A stretch of DNA of 64,000 bases, taken from NCBI GenBank assembly GCA_942491115.1, contig CALNZV010000020.1, forward strand, positions 992,001 to 1,056,000, in the 5' to 3' direction. The notes beneath the pieces were generated by a model. That model ran no database searches. It was not told where the DNA came from and saw only the letters and a program-made list of their open reading frames with translations. Source of the stretch: CALNZV01 sp942491115. GTDB taxonomy: Bacteria > Desulfobacterota > Desulfobacteria > Desulfobacterales > UBA5852. Position numbers and translations under genes: made by a program. Shown in pieces: positions 52,012-61,485 of this stretch (its first letter is position 1; each line of letters begins with the position of its first letter).

Positions 52012-52374
52012 ATGAAGAAAAAAGACATCCAATACTTCAAAGAGCTCTTGGACGAACGGCTCGAAGAGCTTCTCAGCCAGGCGGACAACACGGTCTCCGG
52101 AATGACGGACCAGAAAGAAAATTTTCCGGATCCCACGGACAGAGCCACCCTAGAGGCCGACAGGAACTTCATGCTTCGGATACGCGACCGAGAGCACAAG
52201 CTCATCAAAAAGATCAAAAAGGCCCTCGATCGGATTGAAGACGACACCTTCGGCGTTTGCGACAGCTGCGGAGAAGACATCTCCTTTGCCCGGCTTAAAG
52301 CACGCCCGGTCACCACCCAATGCATTGACTGCAAGACCAAACAGGAGGCCCAAGAAAAAGCGCTTGGCATCTAG
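52012..52374 (+). CDS. dksA: DksA/TraR-family RNA polymerase-binding regulator
   Basis: 120 residues from the ATG at 52012 (an in-frame start 13 codons earlier is not family-like). N-terminal coiled-coil helices (KKKDIQYFKELLDERLEELL, then a second one ending IKKIKKALDRIEDD), with the tip DPTDRATLEAD, then a four-cysteine zinc finger CDSC...CIDC. It binds the secondary channel of RNA polymerase and, with ppGpp, adjusts promoter output. The stop overlaps the following gene's likely start. Confidence 0.92.
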   Translation: MKKKDIQYFKELLDERLEELLSQADNTVSGMTDQKENFPDPTDRATLEADRNFMLRIRDREHKLIKKIKKALDRIEDDTFGVCDSCGEDISFARLKARPVTTQCIDCKTKQEAQEKALGI

Positions 52375-53281
52375 TCCTCCCTACTCTGCTGTCGACCTTC
52401 ATATCCACTCAACGGCCTCTGACGGCACCCTGTCGCCTCTGGACATCATTCGACAGGCATCTCTTGCCGGATTGAAGGCCGTTTCCATCACAGACCACGA
52501 TACGGTTAGCGGGGTCAATGACGTCCTGGCCTCAACGGTGCCATCGGGGCTGATTTTCATCAGCGGCGTCGAAATCAGTACGTCACCCCCCGACCCATTT
52601 CCCTGCGCTGGCAGCCTTCACCTGCTGGGCTACGGATTTTCCACCGACCATCCCGAACTGACCCGCTGCCTGGAGGCGCTCCAAGACGCCCGACGACGAC
52701 GAAACCCTATGATCATTGAAAAGCTCAATGACGTGGGGGTCAACATTTCCCTAAAAGAGGTCGGGCACATCGCCGGAGACGGCCAGGCAGGCCGGCCTCA
52801 CATCGCCGAAGCCCTGATACGGAAAGGGTATGTCCGGGATATCGATGACGCCTTTGACCGCTATCTGGGAACCGGGAAAATCGCCTATGTGGACAAATAC
52901 CGGATCCCCTGTGCCGAGGCCATTGCTCTCATTCATCGGGCCGGAGGGGCTGCCGTTCTGGCTCACCCAGGCTTGATCCGCCCCCGGAATCAATGGCCGA
53001 TCGAAAACTTGATTGCCGAACTGGCGAGACTTGGATTGGACGGCATCGAGGTGTTCTATCCCGAACACAGCGCAGCCACCACTGGCTTTCTCCAGGACGT
53101 GGCCGACCGCTGCACGCTCATTAAAACCGGTGGCACCGATTTTCACGGTGATCTGAAGCCGACCGTCGGCATCGGAATCGCCGACGGGGGCTTTTCAGTG
53201 CCTTTTGATTGTTTCAAAGATCTCGAATCTTTGATAAACCAACGAAGAGCATTGACCGGCGGATCCACCGCCAACCCTTAG
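52364..53281 (+). CDS. PHP-domain phosphoesterase (TrpH/YciV-like)
   Basis: About 305 residues if started at the TTG 52364, inside the last codons of dksA. The PHP metal motifs are DLHIHSTASDG, SITDHDT, AHPGLI and GTDFHG. Proteins of this type act as 3',5'-nucleotide bisphosphatases or 5'-3' exonucleases on short RNA. The frame is open further upstream to 52235, but that sequence is the other frame of dksA. TTG is chosen because family proteins begin a few residues before DLHxH. It is translationally linked to dksA and followed 16 bases later by rnc. Confidence 0.83.
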   Translation: MASSPPYSAVDLHIHSTASDGTLSPLDIIRQASLAGLKAVSITDHDTVSGVNDVLASTVPSGLIFISGVEISTSPPDPFPCAGSLHLLGYGFSTDHPELTRCLEALQDARRRRNPMIIEKLNDVGVNISLKEVGHIAGDGQAGRPHIAEALIRKGYVRDIDDAFDRYLGTGKIAYVDKYRIPCAEAIALIHRAGGAAVLAHPGLIRPRNQWPIENLIAELARLGLDGIEVFYPEHSAATTGFLQDVADRCTLIKTGGTDFHGDLKPTVGIGIADGGFSVPFDCFKDLESLINQRRALTGGSTANP

Positions 53282-53297
53282 AGCGATTTGTCTTCCC

Positions 53298-53996
53298 ATG
53301 GAACACAAGGATATCACCCCTCTTGAAAGGGCTATCGGCTATCGGTTCAAACGCCCGGCGGTCGCCCTCGAGGCTCTCAGACACCGGTCTTATGTCAATG
53401 AACAGGCATCCCCCCCGATTGCCGACAACGAACGGCTCGAGTTTCTGGGAGACGCCGTGCTGAATCTGGTGATCAGCCTGCTGCTGATGGAGCAGTATCC
53501 CGAAATGACCGAGGGAGATCTCTCCCGGTCCCGGGCCACACTCGTCAACGAAAAGCAACTGGCTGATTTGGCAAGGCGCATCGATATCGGCCCGATGGTT
53601 CAACTCGGCAAAGGCGAGAGTCTGTCGGGGGGCCAGGAAAAAAACTCCATTCTTTCAGATACCTTCGAGGCCATCGTCGCGGCTGTTTTTCTGGACGGGG
53701 GCTTCGATGCGGCATATCGGGTGCTTCACCGCCGTTTCGGGAATTTGATGGCCGGCATCGACGGCCCGAAGCCGGCTCTCGACAGCAAGAGCCGGCTTCA
53801 GGAGCTGATCCAGACCCGGATCCATGCGGTGCCCCGCTATCGGGTTGTCGAGGAACACGGCCCGGATCACGACAAAACCTTTTGTGTCGAGCTGGAAGTG
53901 AACGGACTCATCGCAAGGGGCACCGGAAAGAGCAAAAAGGCAGCGGAGCAGGACGCTGCCAGGGAGGCCCTGAACCGCTTGAAAAACCGGTCATGA
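53298..53996 (+). CDS. rnc: Ribonuclease III
   Basis: 232 residues. Endonuclease domain with the signature NERLEFLGDAVLNLVISLLL, SRSRATLVNEKQLADLAR and SILSDTFEAIVAAVFLDGGF (catalytic Glu/Asp). The C-terminal double-strand RNA-binding domain is at about 155-228 (KSRLQELIQTR to KKAAEQDAAREALNRL). It processes rRNA and other double-stranded RNA. Full length. Confidence 0.95.
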   Translation: MEHKDITPLERAIGYRFKRPAVALEALRHRSYVNEQASPPIADNERLEFLGDAVLNLVISLLLMEQYPEMTEGDLSRSRATLVNEKQLADLARRIDIGPMVQLGKGESLSGGQEKNSILSDTFEAIVAAVFLDGGFDAAYRVLHRRFGNLMAGIDGPKPALDSKSRLQELIQTRIHAVPRYRVVEEHGPDHDKTFCVELEVNGLIARGTGKSKKAAEQDAAREALNRLKNRS

Positions 53997-54012
53997 ACCC
54001 ACAGGGACCAAC

Positions 54013-55092
54013 GTGCATCGATCGCCAGACCCTACCCATAGACCCATCATTATTCCTGTCTTTATTCCCCACGCCGGATGTCCCCATCGCTGTGTGTTCT
54101 GCAATCAACACCAGGTGACCGGATCGAGGGCGTCCATGCCCTCCCCGGAGGACATGGGCGCCCAGGTAGAGAAGATCCTGGACACCCTTCCCGGGAGGAG
54201 ACGACCGGTGGAGATCGCCTTCTACGGGGGAACCTTTCTGGGGCTGCCCCTGGACGCCGTCGACGGATTGCTGGCAGCCGCCTCGGCATTTGTGGCGTCG
54301 GGGTGGATTCAGGGCATCCGATTTTCAACTCGGCCGGAAACCATCACCCGGCAACGCCTCGAAGCCATTCGACCCTATCCGGTGACCACGATCGAACTCG
54401 GGGCCCAGTCCCTCGACGATGAGGTTCTGGAGCAATCCTGCAGGGGCCATGCCGCAGAGGACACGCGAAACGCCGTCACAAGGCTGAACCGGTCGCCGGT
54501 CGCCGTCGGCATCCAGTTGATGATCGGTCTGCCTGGCGACAGTGACCGGACCGCCCTTGAGACGGCCAGAGAAACCGTTCGGCTGAGGCCTGACTTCGTG
54601 CGGATCTATCCCACCCTGGTGTTTGCCGACACACCCCTCGCCGGTCAGTATCGAGAAGGGCGATACCGTCCCCTGTCCCTCGACGAGGCCGTCGGGCGGG
54701 CCAAGACCATGCTCGTGGTGTTTCTGGCCGCGGGGATACCGGTCCTTCGGATGGGGCTTCAGGAAACGCCGGCGTTGGCAATGCCGGAAACGGTGGTCGC
54801 CGGCCCTCACCATCCCGCCTTCGGCGAATGGGTGCTGAGCGCCTGCTTCCTAGATCTTGCCGAAAAGACGCTTCGCCGCCACCCGCCCACGGGCGGCCAC
54901 CTGACCGTCAGGGTGAACCCCCGTTCCGAGTCTCAATTCCGGGGGTGGCGGAATAAAAACGTCTTTGCTCTCCATCGCGCCTTTCCGAATCAACCGTTTC
55001 ATGTCATCGCCGATCCCCGGATCGATATCGGCGCCATCGCTGTCGATGCCCTGGACGCCGTTCATCTCTCGACCCTTGGAGCCGTCCCATGA
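54013..55092 (+). CDS. Radical SAM protein (Elp3/coproporphyrinogen-oxidase-like)
   Basis: 359 residues from a GTG at 54013. N-terminal IPHAGCPHRCVFCNQHQVTG with Cys23, Cys27, Cys30, then EIAFYGGTFLGL and FSTRPETITRQRLEAIRPYP, VTTIELGAQSLDDEVLEQS and GIQLMIGLPGD, the Elp3-like ELP/MiaB barrel pattern. A gene of this type often lies next to rnc in other bacteria. The C-terminal region lacks the acetyltransferase domain of Elp3. Its substrate is not known. It overlaps the next gene by four bases (ATGA). Confidence 0.85.
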   Translation: MHRSPDPTHRPIIIPVFIPHAGCPHRCVFCNQHQVTGSRASMPSPEDMGAQVEKILDTLPGRRRPVEIAFYGGTFLGLPLDAVDGLLAAASAFVASGWIQGIRFSTRPETITRQRLEAIRPYPVTTIELGAQSLDDEVLEQSCRGHAAEDTRNAVTRLNRSPVAVGIQLMIGLPGDSDRTALETARETVRLRPDFVRIYPTLVFADTPLAGQYREGRYRPLSLDEAVGRAKTMLVVFLAAGIPVLRMGLQETPALAMPETVVAGPHHPAFGEWVLSACFLDLAEKTLRRHPPTGGHLTVRVNPRSESQFRGWRNKNVFALHRAFPNQPFHVIADPRIDIGAIAVDALDAVHLSTLGAVP

Positions 55093-57560
55093 GGCTTCGA
55101 ATGATCTTGTTGGTGTTGTCCCTGTTGGCGTTCCTCTCGGCCGCCACCGGAGGATATCTTTTCTACTACTCCCTGAAGACTTCGGCGCTCCAGGAAGCCG
55201 AGCGCCAGGCACAAACCCGGGTGGAAATGCTTCGGATCAATCTCTCGGGCCTTCTTTCCGAAAATCTTGGACCGGTCAGAACCCTTGCCGGGTTCAGGGA
55301 GCTTCAAGACGCCCTGTCCACCCCCCATCCACTGACTATTGACAGTGCCAATGGGCTTCTCGACCACTTCCAGCGAACACTGGATGTGGATGTGTGCTAT
55401 CTCATGGATGCCGGAGGGGTTACCGTTGCCTCCAGCAACCGCAGGGCCCCAGACAGCTTTGTTTCCCACAACTTTTCCTTTCGCCCCTACTTCAACACCG
55501 CCATGGAGGAAGACCTGGGGACCTATCTGGCCCTTGGAGCCACCTCGAGGAAGCGTGGCGCCTACTACAGCTATCCGGTCTCCGATATCGACTCCGGCAC
55601 GCCCATCGGGGTCGTGGTGATCAAAGCCTCCATCGAACAAATCGAAAAGCAGCTCGGGATAGGGCCGGAGGACATCGTTCTTGTCACCAACCCCCAGGGG
55701 GTGATCTTTATCTCCAGCCGGGAGGACTGGCGGCATCATCTGCTGTGGAACCTCTCCCAGGAAGAAATCGATCAGATCGCCAGCTCCAGGCAGTTTGGAA
55801 GCGGACCCTGGCGCTGGACCGGGCTTCAACTGGTAGACGCACGGTACGTCGTCGACCGGGAGGGACACCGGTACCTGATGAACCAGGGATTCATCGATAT
55901 CTTCCCCGGCTGGCAGATCATTTTGCTTCGCGACATCGAAAACATCTCCAAAGTGGTGTCCGAACCGCTGCTGCGATTTACCGGCCCCGCCGTTCTGGCC
56001 CTTTGCATGGTGATCGGGATTTCGGTGTTATTTCTCTACCAGAAGGCCAGCCATGAAATCCTGAAGCGAAAAGAGGTGCAGACGGCTCTGGAAGAGAGCG
56101 AACAACGCTATCGCACCCTTTACAACCAGACCCCGGCCATGCTCCACTCGGTGGACAGCCAGGGACGGATCGTCAGTGTCAGCAACTACTGGCTCGACGT
56201 GCTCGGATATCATCGCCACGAGGTTCTGGGTAGGCCCTTGACGGATTTTTTTACCGAATCCTCTCGGAACTATGCTGAAACCACGGTGTTTCCGGCCTTT
56301 TTTAGAACCGGTTTCTGCAAGGACATTACTTATCAATTTCTAAAATCCGACGGGACCGCTATCGACGTGATTCTCTCCGCCATCAGCGAGCGGGACAGCG
56401 AGGGGAAACCGGTCCGTTCCCTGGCGGTTTCCATCGATGTGACCGAACGAATCAAAGCCGAGCGGGCACTGAAGCAGGCCAAGGATGAGCTTGGCCGCTA
56501 TACCCAGGGCCTTGAGCGAGAGGTTCAGAAGCGCTCCCGGGAAATTTCGAGCCTGTTGAACAACACGCCGGACGTGGTCTCCATCAAAGACCCGGAGGGG
56601 CATTACAGCCTTATCAACCGACAGTTTGAAGAAATTCTCGGGTTGACCAGCGAGGGCGTTCAGGGGAAAACGGACATGGATCTCTTTCCCGAAGAAACGG
56701 CCCGCCAGTTCAAAATCAACGACCGCATGGTGTTGACCGAGCGGCGCTCCATCCAGGTGGAGGAGCGCCTTCCCCACCGTGACGGCACGGTCCACACCTA
56801 TCTGTCCGTGAAATTCCCCTTTTACGACGAAAACGGTGAAACCAGCGGGGTTTGCCAGGTATCGACGGACATCACGGACGTGAAAAAGGCCCAGGACCAG
56901 CTCCGCCGGCTTTCGGCCAGCATCATGGCCAGCCAGGAAAATGAGCGGGCAGCCATCGCCCGGGAGCTGCATGATGAGCTTGGGCAAGTCCTGACGGCAC
57001 TTCGCATGGATTCCGTCTGGATGGCCCGGCGTCTTGAAACCGATGATCCGGCGGCGGCCGAGCGCGCCCGGACCATGTGCAGCCTTATCGACAAAAACAT
57101 TGAAGAGGTTCGCGGCATGGCCATCCGGTTGCGACCGGGGGTGCTCGATGATCTTGGACTGGTGGCGGCCCTGGAGTGGTACACGACGGATTTCGAACGC
57201 CGGACCGACATCACCTGCCTTTTCGAACACGGCCACATCCCCCCGATCAACGACGCTATCGCCACGGCTGCCTATCGCATCACCCAGGAAACCCTTACCA
57301 ACGCCGCTCGCCACGGGTCCCCCACCCGCTGCACCGTCGAACTAACGGCGGAAAACCAAGTGCTCAAACTGACGGTGTCCGATGACGGCTTCGGTTTCAA
57401 TCCGTCGATTATCGACGAATCCGAGGGCATTGGATTGACCGGCATGCGGGAGCGCGCCAATCTCGTGGGAGGGCAGTTGACGGTGGAATCCGTCTACGGC
57501 GGGGGGACTTTCGTTCGTTTCCAGGTGCCTCTGGACGCCACCAACAGGACCACACAATGA
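55089..57560 (+). CDS. Cache- and PAS-containing sensor histidine kinase (NarX/DegS type)
   Basis: 823 residues. N-terminal membrane helix (LVLSLLAFLSAATGGYLF), a periplasmic double Cache-like sensor (about 30-290), second helix (VLALCMVIGISVLFLYQ), PAS domain one (335-455), coiled coil (about 458-485), PAS domain two (485-605), a HisKA_3 dimer helix with phospho-acceptor His628 in IARELHDELGQVL, and an HATPase domain ending GLTGMRERANLVGGQ...GGGTFVRF. It probably senses a small extracytoplasmic ligand and phosphorylates the regulator encoded next, whose start overlaps its stop. Confidence 0.9.
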   Translation: MRLRMILLVLSLLAFLSAATGGYLFYYSLKTSALQEAERQAQTRVEMLRINLSGLLSENLGPVRTLAGFRELQDALSTPHPLTIDSANGLLDHFQRTLDVDVCYLMDAGGVTVASSNRRAPDSFVSHNFSFRPYFNTAMEEDLGTYLALGATSRKRGAYYSYPVSDIDSGTPIGVVVIKASIEQIEKQLGIGPEDIVLVTNPQGVIFISSREDWRHHLLWNLSQEEIDQIASSRQFGSGPWRWTGLQLVDARYVVDREGHRYLMNQGFIDIFPGWQIILLRDIENISKVVSEPLLRFTGPAVLALCMVIGISVLFLYQKASHEILKRKEVQTALEESEQRYRTLYNQTPAMLHSVDSQGRIVSVSNYWLDVLGYHRHEVLGRPLTDFFTESSRNYAETTVFPAFFRTGFCKDITYQFLKSDGTAIDVILSAISERDSEGKPVRSLAVSIDVTERIKAERALKQAKDELGRYTQGLEREVQKRSREISSLLNNTPDVVSIKDPEGHYSLINRQFEEILGLTSEGVQGKTDMDLFPEETARQFKINDRMVLTERRSIQVEERLPHRDGTVHTYLSVKFPFYDENGETSGVCQVSTDITDVKKAQDQLRRLSASIMASQENERAAIARELHDELGQVLTALRMDSVWMARRLETDDPAAAERARTMCSLIDKNIEEVRGMAIRLRPGVLDDLGLVAALEWYTTDFERRTDITCLFEHGHIPPINDAIATAAYRITQETLTNAARHGSPTRCTVELTAENQVLKLTVSDDGFGFNPSIIDESEGIGLTGMRERANLVGGQLTVESVYGGGTFVRFQVPLDATNRTTQ

Positions 57561-58195
57561 TTCGAGTACTTCTGGCGGACGACCACAGCATTGTTAGAGA
57601 CGGCCTTCGGCGCATCATCGAGGACAGCGGCGACATGGAAGTCGTGGGTGAGGCCGCCGACGGCAGGGATGCCATCCGACAAATCGCCTCGACCCAACCG
57701 GAGATCGCCGTCATCGACATTTCCATGCCCGGTCTCGACGGGCTCGAGGTGGTCAGCAGACTCCGGAAAGAAGCTCCAGAGATCCCGGTTCTCATCCTCA
57801 CCATGCACGAAGAGGCCCAGTACGTGGTTCGGGCCATCGAGGCCGGCGCCATGGGGTATCTGACCAAACAATCGGCGCCGGAGCAACTGGTGGCGGCCAT
57901 CAGAAAAATTTACAACGGCCAGCGCTACATCACTGAAGATGCTTCAGAAGCCCTGGCCCTGAGGGTCGCCCGGGGCTCAGCCGGCCAGACCCCCCTGGAT
58001 ACCCTCTCCATGAGAGAACTTCAGGTATTGAGACGGCTGGCCATGGGGCACACCTCCAGGGAAATTGCGGAAGCATACAGCATCAGCATCAAAACCGTGG
58101 ACACCTATCGCGCCCGGCTCCTAAAAAAACTCGATCTGAGAAACAATGCCGAACTCATCCGCTTTGCCATTCACAACAACCTCCTTGAACCCTGA
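57557..58195 (+). CDS. NarL/FixJ-type response regulator
   Basis: 212 residues. Receiver domain with Asp8/Asp9, phospho-acceptor Asp54 in VIDISMPGLDGLE, and Lys106-like in LTKQSAPEQ. Linker, then a LuxR-type helix-turn-helix (LSMRELQVLRRLAMGHTSRE and SIKTVDTYRARLLKKL). It overlaps the kinase by four bases and so is its partner. It lies 249 bases upstream of the TRAP genes on the same strand, a likely target, though no binding site was identified in that gap. Confidence 0.92.
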   Translation: MIRVLLADDHSIVRDGLRRIIEDSGDMEVVGEAADGRDAIRQIASTQPEIAVIDISMPGLDGLEVVSRLRKEAPEIPVLILTMHEEAQYVVRAIEAGAMGYLTKQSAPEQLVAAIRKIYNGQRYITEDASEALALRVARGSAGQTPLDTLSMRELQVLRRLAMGHTSREIAEAYSISIKTVDTYRARLLKKLDLRNNAELIRFAIHNNLLEP

Positions 58196-58444
58196 TGGCG
58201 GATGCTGTCAGTGAATTCCCTACATCAAAATCCGTCATCTGCTGATTGACCCTTCCCCCTAAGCCCAATAGGGTACACAGTGCCTTGTCCGGGTTCTGAC
58301 CTTCGAAATGGAATCGGTAGCGGCACCGAGTTCGATCCTTCTATCGGGATAATGCGGAGACGGCCGGATCGAACACCCACCGGATAAGGCGATAGACGTT
58401 TTTTAGGAGGAACTGTTTAACTTGAATGCTAAAGGAGGCGTTTT

Positions 58445-59416
58445 ATGAGGAAGTTTCTAACTATCGGTTTTTGCCTGTGTCTCGCCCTTTCTTTAACACT
58501 TGCGATGTCCCCGGATGCATCGGCCAAAAAGCTGATCATCTTCGCCGGCGGGCCGGCTGGCGGTACCTTCCAGACGGTGGCCCAGGCCATCAGCACCTAT
58601 GATCCCGTCAAGAACATGGACTACAACATCAAAGTCCAGTCTTCGGGCGGCTCAACGGAGAATCTGCGTCGGGTCAACTCCGGCAAGGCCCACTTCGGCA
58701 CCGTCTATTCCGGCCATGTGTTTGCCGGCAGAAACGGCCTGATGGTCAACGATCCGGTCAAATATGAAAACGTTCTGGCCATGGCCTACCTGTACGAAGC
58801 CCCGGCCCAGCTCATCGTCCGCAAGGATTCCGGTATCAAGAGCGCCATGGACCTCGTTGGAAAGAAGGTCGGCGTGGGCAATGCCGGCTCCGGTGCCTAC
58901 TCCTACTGCGAGATGTTTTTCACCCACCTGGGCATCTGGGACAAAATCGAGCGGAACGCCATGGGCTACAACGCCGCTGCCGACGCATTCGGCAACAACC
59001 AGCTGGATGCCTTCTGGCTGTTCACCGCCTATCCCAGCAGCGCTGTTATTCAGGCCGCCACCATGAATGAGATCGCCATGGTGAACCTGGATGCCGACGC
59101 CAAGAAGTACGGTTTCTATGACAAGTACAAAAACTTTGTGGCCTGGGAAACGCCGACCAGCGACGGAAAATACCGGGGCGTCACGGAAAATATTCCCTCT
59201 TTCGTGGACACCACCCTGCTCGTCGCCTCTCCGGACGCTCCCGAAGACCTGGTCTACGGTATGCTGAAAGAGATCTTCACCCCCGAAGGCCTTGCCTGGA
59301 TGGTTTCCCAGAAGAAAACATTCAAGGCCATGGCGGTCGATAAGGGCACCAAAGGCATCGCCACTCCCCTGCACCCGGGTGCCGAGAAGTTCTGGAAAGA
59401 AAAGGGTCTTCTCTAA
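58445..59416 (+). CDS. TAXI-family TRAP transporter solute-binding protein
   Basis: 323 residues. Signal peptide: MRKFLTIGFCLCLALSLTLA with cleavage near DASA. The TAXI/TRAP binding domain shows IFAGGPAGGTFQTVAQAIST, SGGSTENLRRVNSGKAHFGT and VGVGNAGSGAYSYCEMFFTH. AAAGGAGG sits eight bases before the ATG. It delivers its ligand to the fused permease encoded 112 bases downstream. TAXI ligands are often dicarboxylates or amino acids; the specific ligand here is unknown. Confidence 0.9.
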   Translation: MRKFLTIGFCLCLALSLTLAMSPDASAKKLIIFAGGPAGGTFQTVAQAISTYDPVKNMDYNIKVQSSGGSTENLRRVNSGKAHFGTVYSGHVFAGRNGLMVNDPVKYENVLAMAYLYEAPAQLIVRKDSGIKSAMDLVGKKVGVGNAGSGAYSYCEMFFTHLGIWDKIERNAMGYNAAADAFGNNQLDAFWLFTAYPSSAVIQAATMNEIAMVNLDADAKKYGFYDKYKNFVAWETPTSDGKYRGVTENIPSFVDTTLLVASPDAPEDLVYGMLKEIFTPEGLAWMVSQKKTFKAMAVDKGTKGIATPLHPGAEKFWKEKGLL

Positions 59417-59528
59417 TACCCAGCCCAAGGGATTGGTATTGGATACTGATTGCGGGTGGCGCCGGTGCGCCGCCCGCGGTCCCGTTTTTTTAAAAAGCGG
59501 ATAACCCATAGCTCCGGCAGGTATTCCC

Positions 59529-61460
59529 GTGTACGAAAAACTAAACACTTTCGAAAAAATTTTATTCGACGCCCTCGCCGTCTTTCTGGTGCTCTACTAC
59601 TCCTGGTCGGCGGTCATCGAGCCGGCGGCCACCCAGTACCACCGGGGCATCTACGTCATCATCACCTACATCCTTTGCTTTCTGCTCTACCAGTCTAAGA
59701 ACAAGATCATGAGGGTGGTAGACTATCTCTTTATTGTTGCCTCCATTGTCACCGTGGGCTACTGGATTTCCAACTTCGAGGCCATCAATTATCGAACCGG
59801 CGCGGAAAACCTCACGGACCAATACATGGCAGTGGTCGGCGTCCTGATCGGCGTCGAAGTGGCTAGGCGGGTGGTGGGAACCGTTTTTGTCATTCTCGGC
59901 ACCATTTTCATTTTTTACGGGATGTACGGGGCCAACATGCCGGATCTGATCGCCCATGCCGGTGATACCCTGCCCGGCATGTGCACAAGCATCTTTTACG
60001 CCGCCGACGGCGTCTTCGGCATCATGGCCAATGTGTTGGCCACCTATGTGGTCCTTTTTGTCCTCTTCGGAGCGTTTCTCGAAAGATGCGGCGCCCAGCG
60101 GTTTTTCATCGACTGGCCCCTGGCGGCGGTGGGACACAAGATCGGGGGACCGGCCAAGGTCTCGGTCATCGCCAGCGGCCTGTTCGGTTCCATCTCCGGC
60201 TCCGCCATCGCCAATACGGTGTCCACCGGCGCCTTCACCATCCCCATGATGAAAAAGGCCGGTTTCCGGCCCCACATCGCCGGGGGTATCGAGCCGGCGG
60301 CCTCCATCGGCGGCATGTTCATGCCCCCCATCATGGGCGCCGGGGGCTTCATCATGGCGGAAATGACCGGCGTCCCCTACTCCCGGATCATGCTGGTCGC
60401 CATCTTCCCGGCCGTTATGTACTTTTTCAGCGTCTACATGATGGTCCACTGGGAAGCCAAGATCCACAACGTCATCGGCGAACGCTCCGAACGAAGCGCC
60501 ATGACCATTTTAAGGGAAGAGTGGCCCTACACCCTGCCCCTGGTCATCATCACCTATTTCATGCTGACCGGCTATTCGCCCGGATACTCGGCCATCCTGG
60601 GGCTCGCCACCTGCGTGGCCATCAGCCATAAAACCCACGATACCCGGATCGACCTGACGGTCGCCTGGGTCATGGGCTTCGTTCTGGTGGGGGGCTGGCT
60701 TCTCAAAGGCATCGGCGCCGTCTCGGGGGAAGCCATGGTCAAGTCTCTCGCTCCTGTCATGAGGCCCCGGTTGCTGATGCTCTACGGGATCGCTTTTGCC
60801 ATTGCCTTCGCCCTGTGGCGCCGCTCCAAGGGGGCAGATATTCCGGACGAGCTGAAAAAATTCGTGCTGGCCTGCCGCCAGGGCACCGAAAACAGCCTCA
60901 AAATCGGGGCTACCGTCGGGGTCATCGGTATCATCATCGGCGTTTTGACCTACAGTGGTCTGGTCCTGACCTTCGCCGACATCGTGATCGAACTGGCCGG
61001 CGGCTCCCTCCCCCTGACGATCCTTTTGATCGCCCTAGCCTCCCTGGTTCTCGGAATGGGAGTGCCCGTCACCGCAGCCTACCTCATTACGGCGGTGGTG
61101 GCGGTCCCGGCCCTGACCCATCTGGGGGTGAACGAAATCGCCGCCCACATGATCGTCTACTGGCTGTCCCAGGATTCCAACATCACCCCGCCGGTCTGCA
61201 TCGCCGCCTTTGCCGGGGCGACCATCGCCAAGGCCAACATGTGGCGGACGGCCTTTGCGTCCTTTAAATTTGCCAAGTTCCTCTATCTGGGGCCCTTCCT
61301 GTTCGGCTACGTTCCGGGGTTCTCCCTCAACGGAACCGCGGTTGACATTACCAAGGCCTTTGTGTTGATCATCATCGGGACTTATATTTATGCCTATCTA
61401 TTGAGCGGCCACTGGCTCAAGCTCCTGAGGGGCCAAATCAAGAAAGATGCCACGGTTTGA
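59529..61460 (+). CDS. TRAP transporter fused 4TM/12TM permease (DctQM-like)
   Basis: 643 residues, many membrane helices. The first about 130 residues are a DctQ-like small-subunit part joined to a DctM-like large permease with GLFGSISGSAIANTVSTGAF, IAGGIEPAASIGGMFMPPIM, and repeated later AGGSLPLTILLIALASLVLG and YWLSQDSNITPPVCIAAFAG. The fusion is typical for TAXI systems. It uses an ion gradient rather than ATP. The start is GTG (gtgtacgaaaaa). Confidence 0.9.
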   Translation: MYEKLNTFEKILFDALAVFLVLYYSWSAVIEPAATQYHRGIYVIITYILCFLLYQSKNKIMRVVDYLFIVASIVTVGYWISNFEAINYRTGAENLTDQYMAVVGVLIGVEVARRVVGTVFVILGTIFIFYGMYGANMPDLIAHAGDTLPGMCTSIFYAADGVFGIMANVLATYVVLFVLFGAFLERCGAQRFFIDWPLAAVGHKIGGPAKVSVIASGLFGSISGSAIANTVSTGAFTIPMMKKAGFRPHIAGGIEPAASIGGMFMPPIMGAGGFIMAEMTGVPYSRIMLVAIFPAVMYFFSVYMMVHWEAKIHNVIGERSERSAMTILREEWPYTLPLVIITYFMLTGYSPGYSAILGLATCVAISHKTHDTRIDLTVAWVMGFVLVGGWLLKGIGAVSGEAMVKSLAPVMRPRLLMLYGIAFAIAFALWRRSKGADIPDELKKFVLACRQGTENSLKIGATVGVIGIIIGVLTYSGLVLTFADIVIELAGGSLPLTILLIALASLVLGMGVPVTAAYLITAVVAVPALTHLGVNEIAAHMIVYWLSQDSNITPPVCIAAFAGATIAKANMWRTAFASFKFAKFLYLGPFLFGYVPGFSLNGTAVDITKAFVLIIIGTYIYAYLLSGHWLKLLRGQIKKDATV

Positions 61461-61485
61461 TACACCAACACCAAAGGACCCAACG

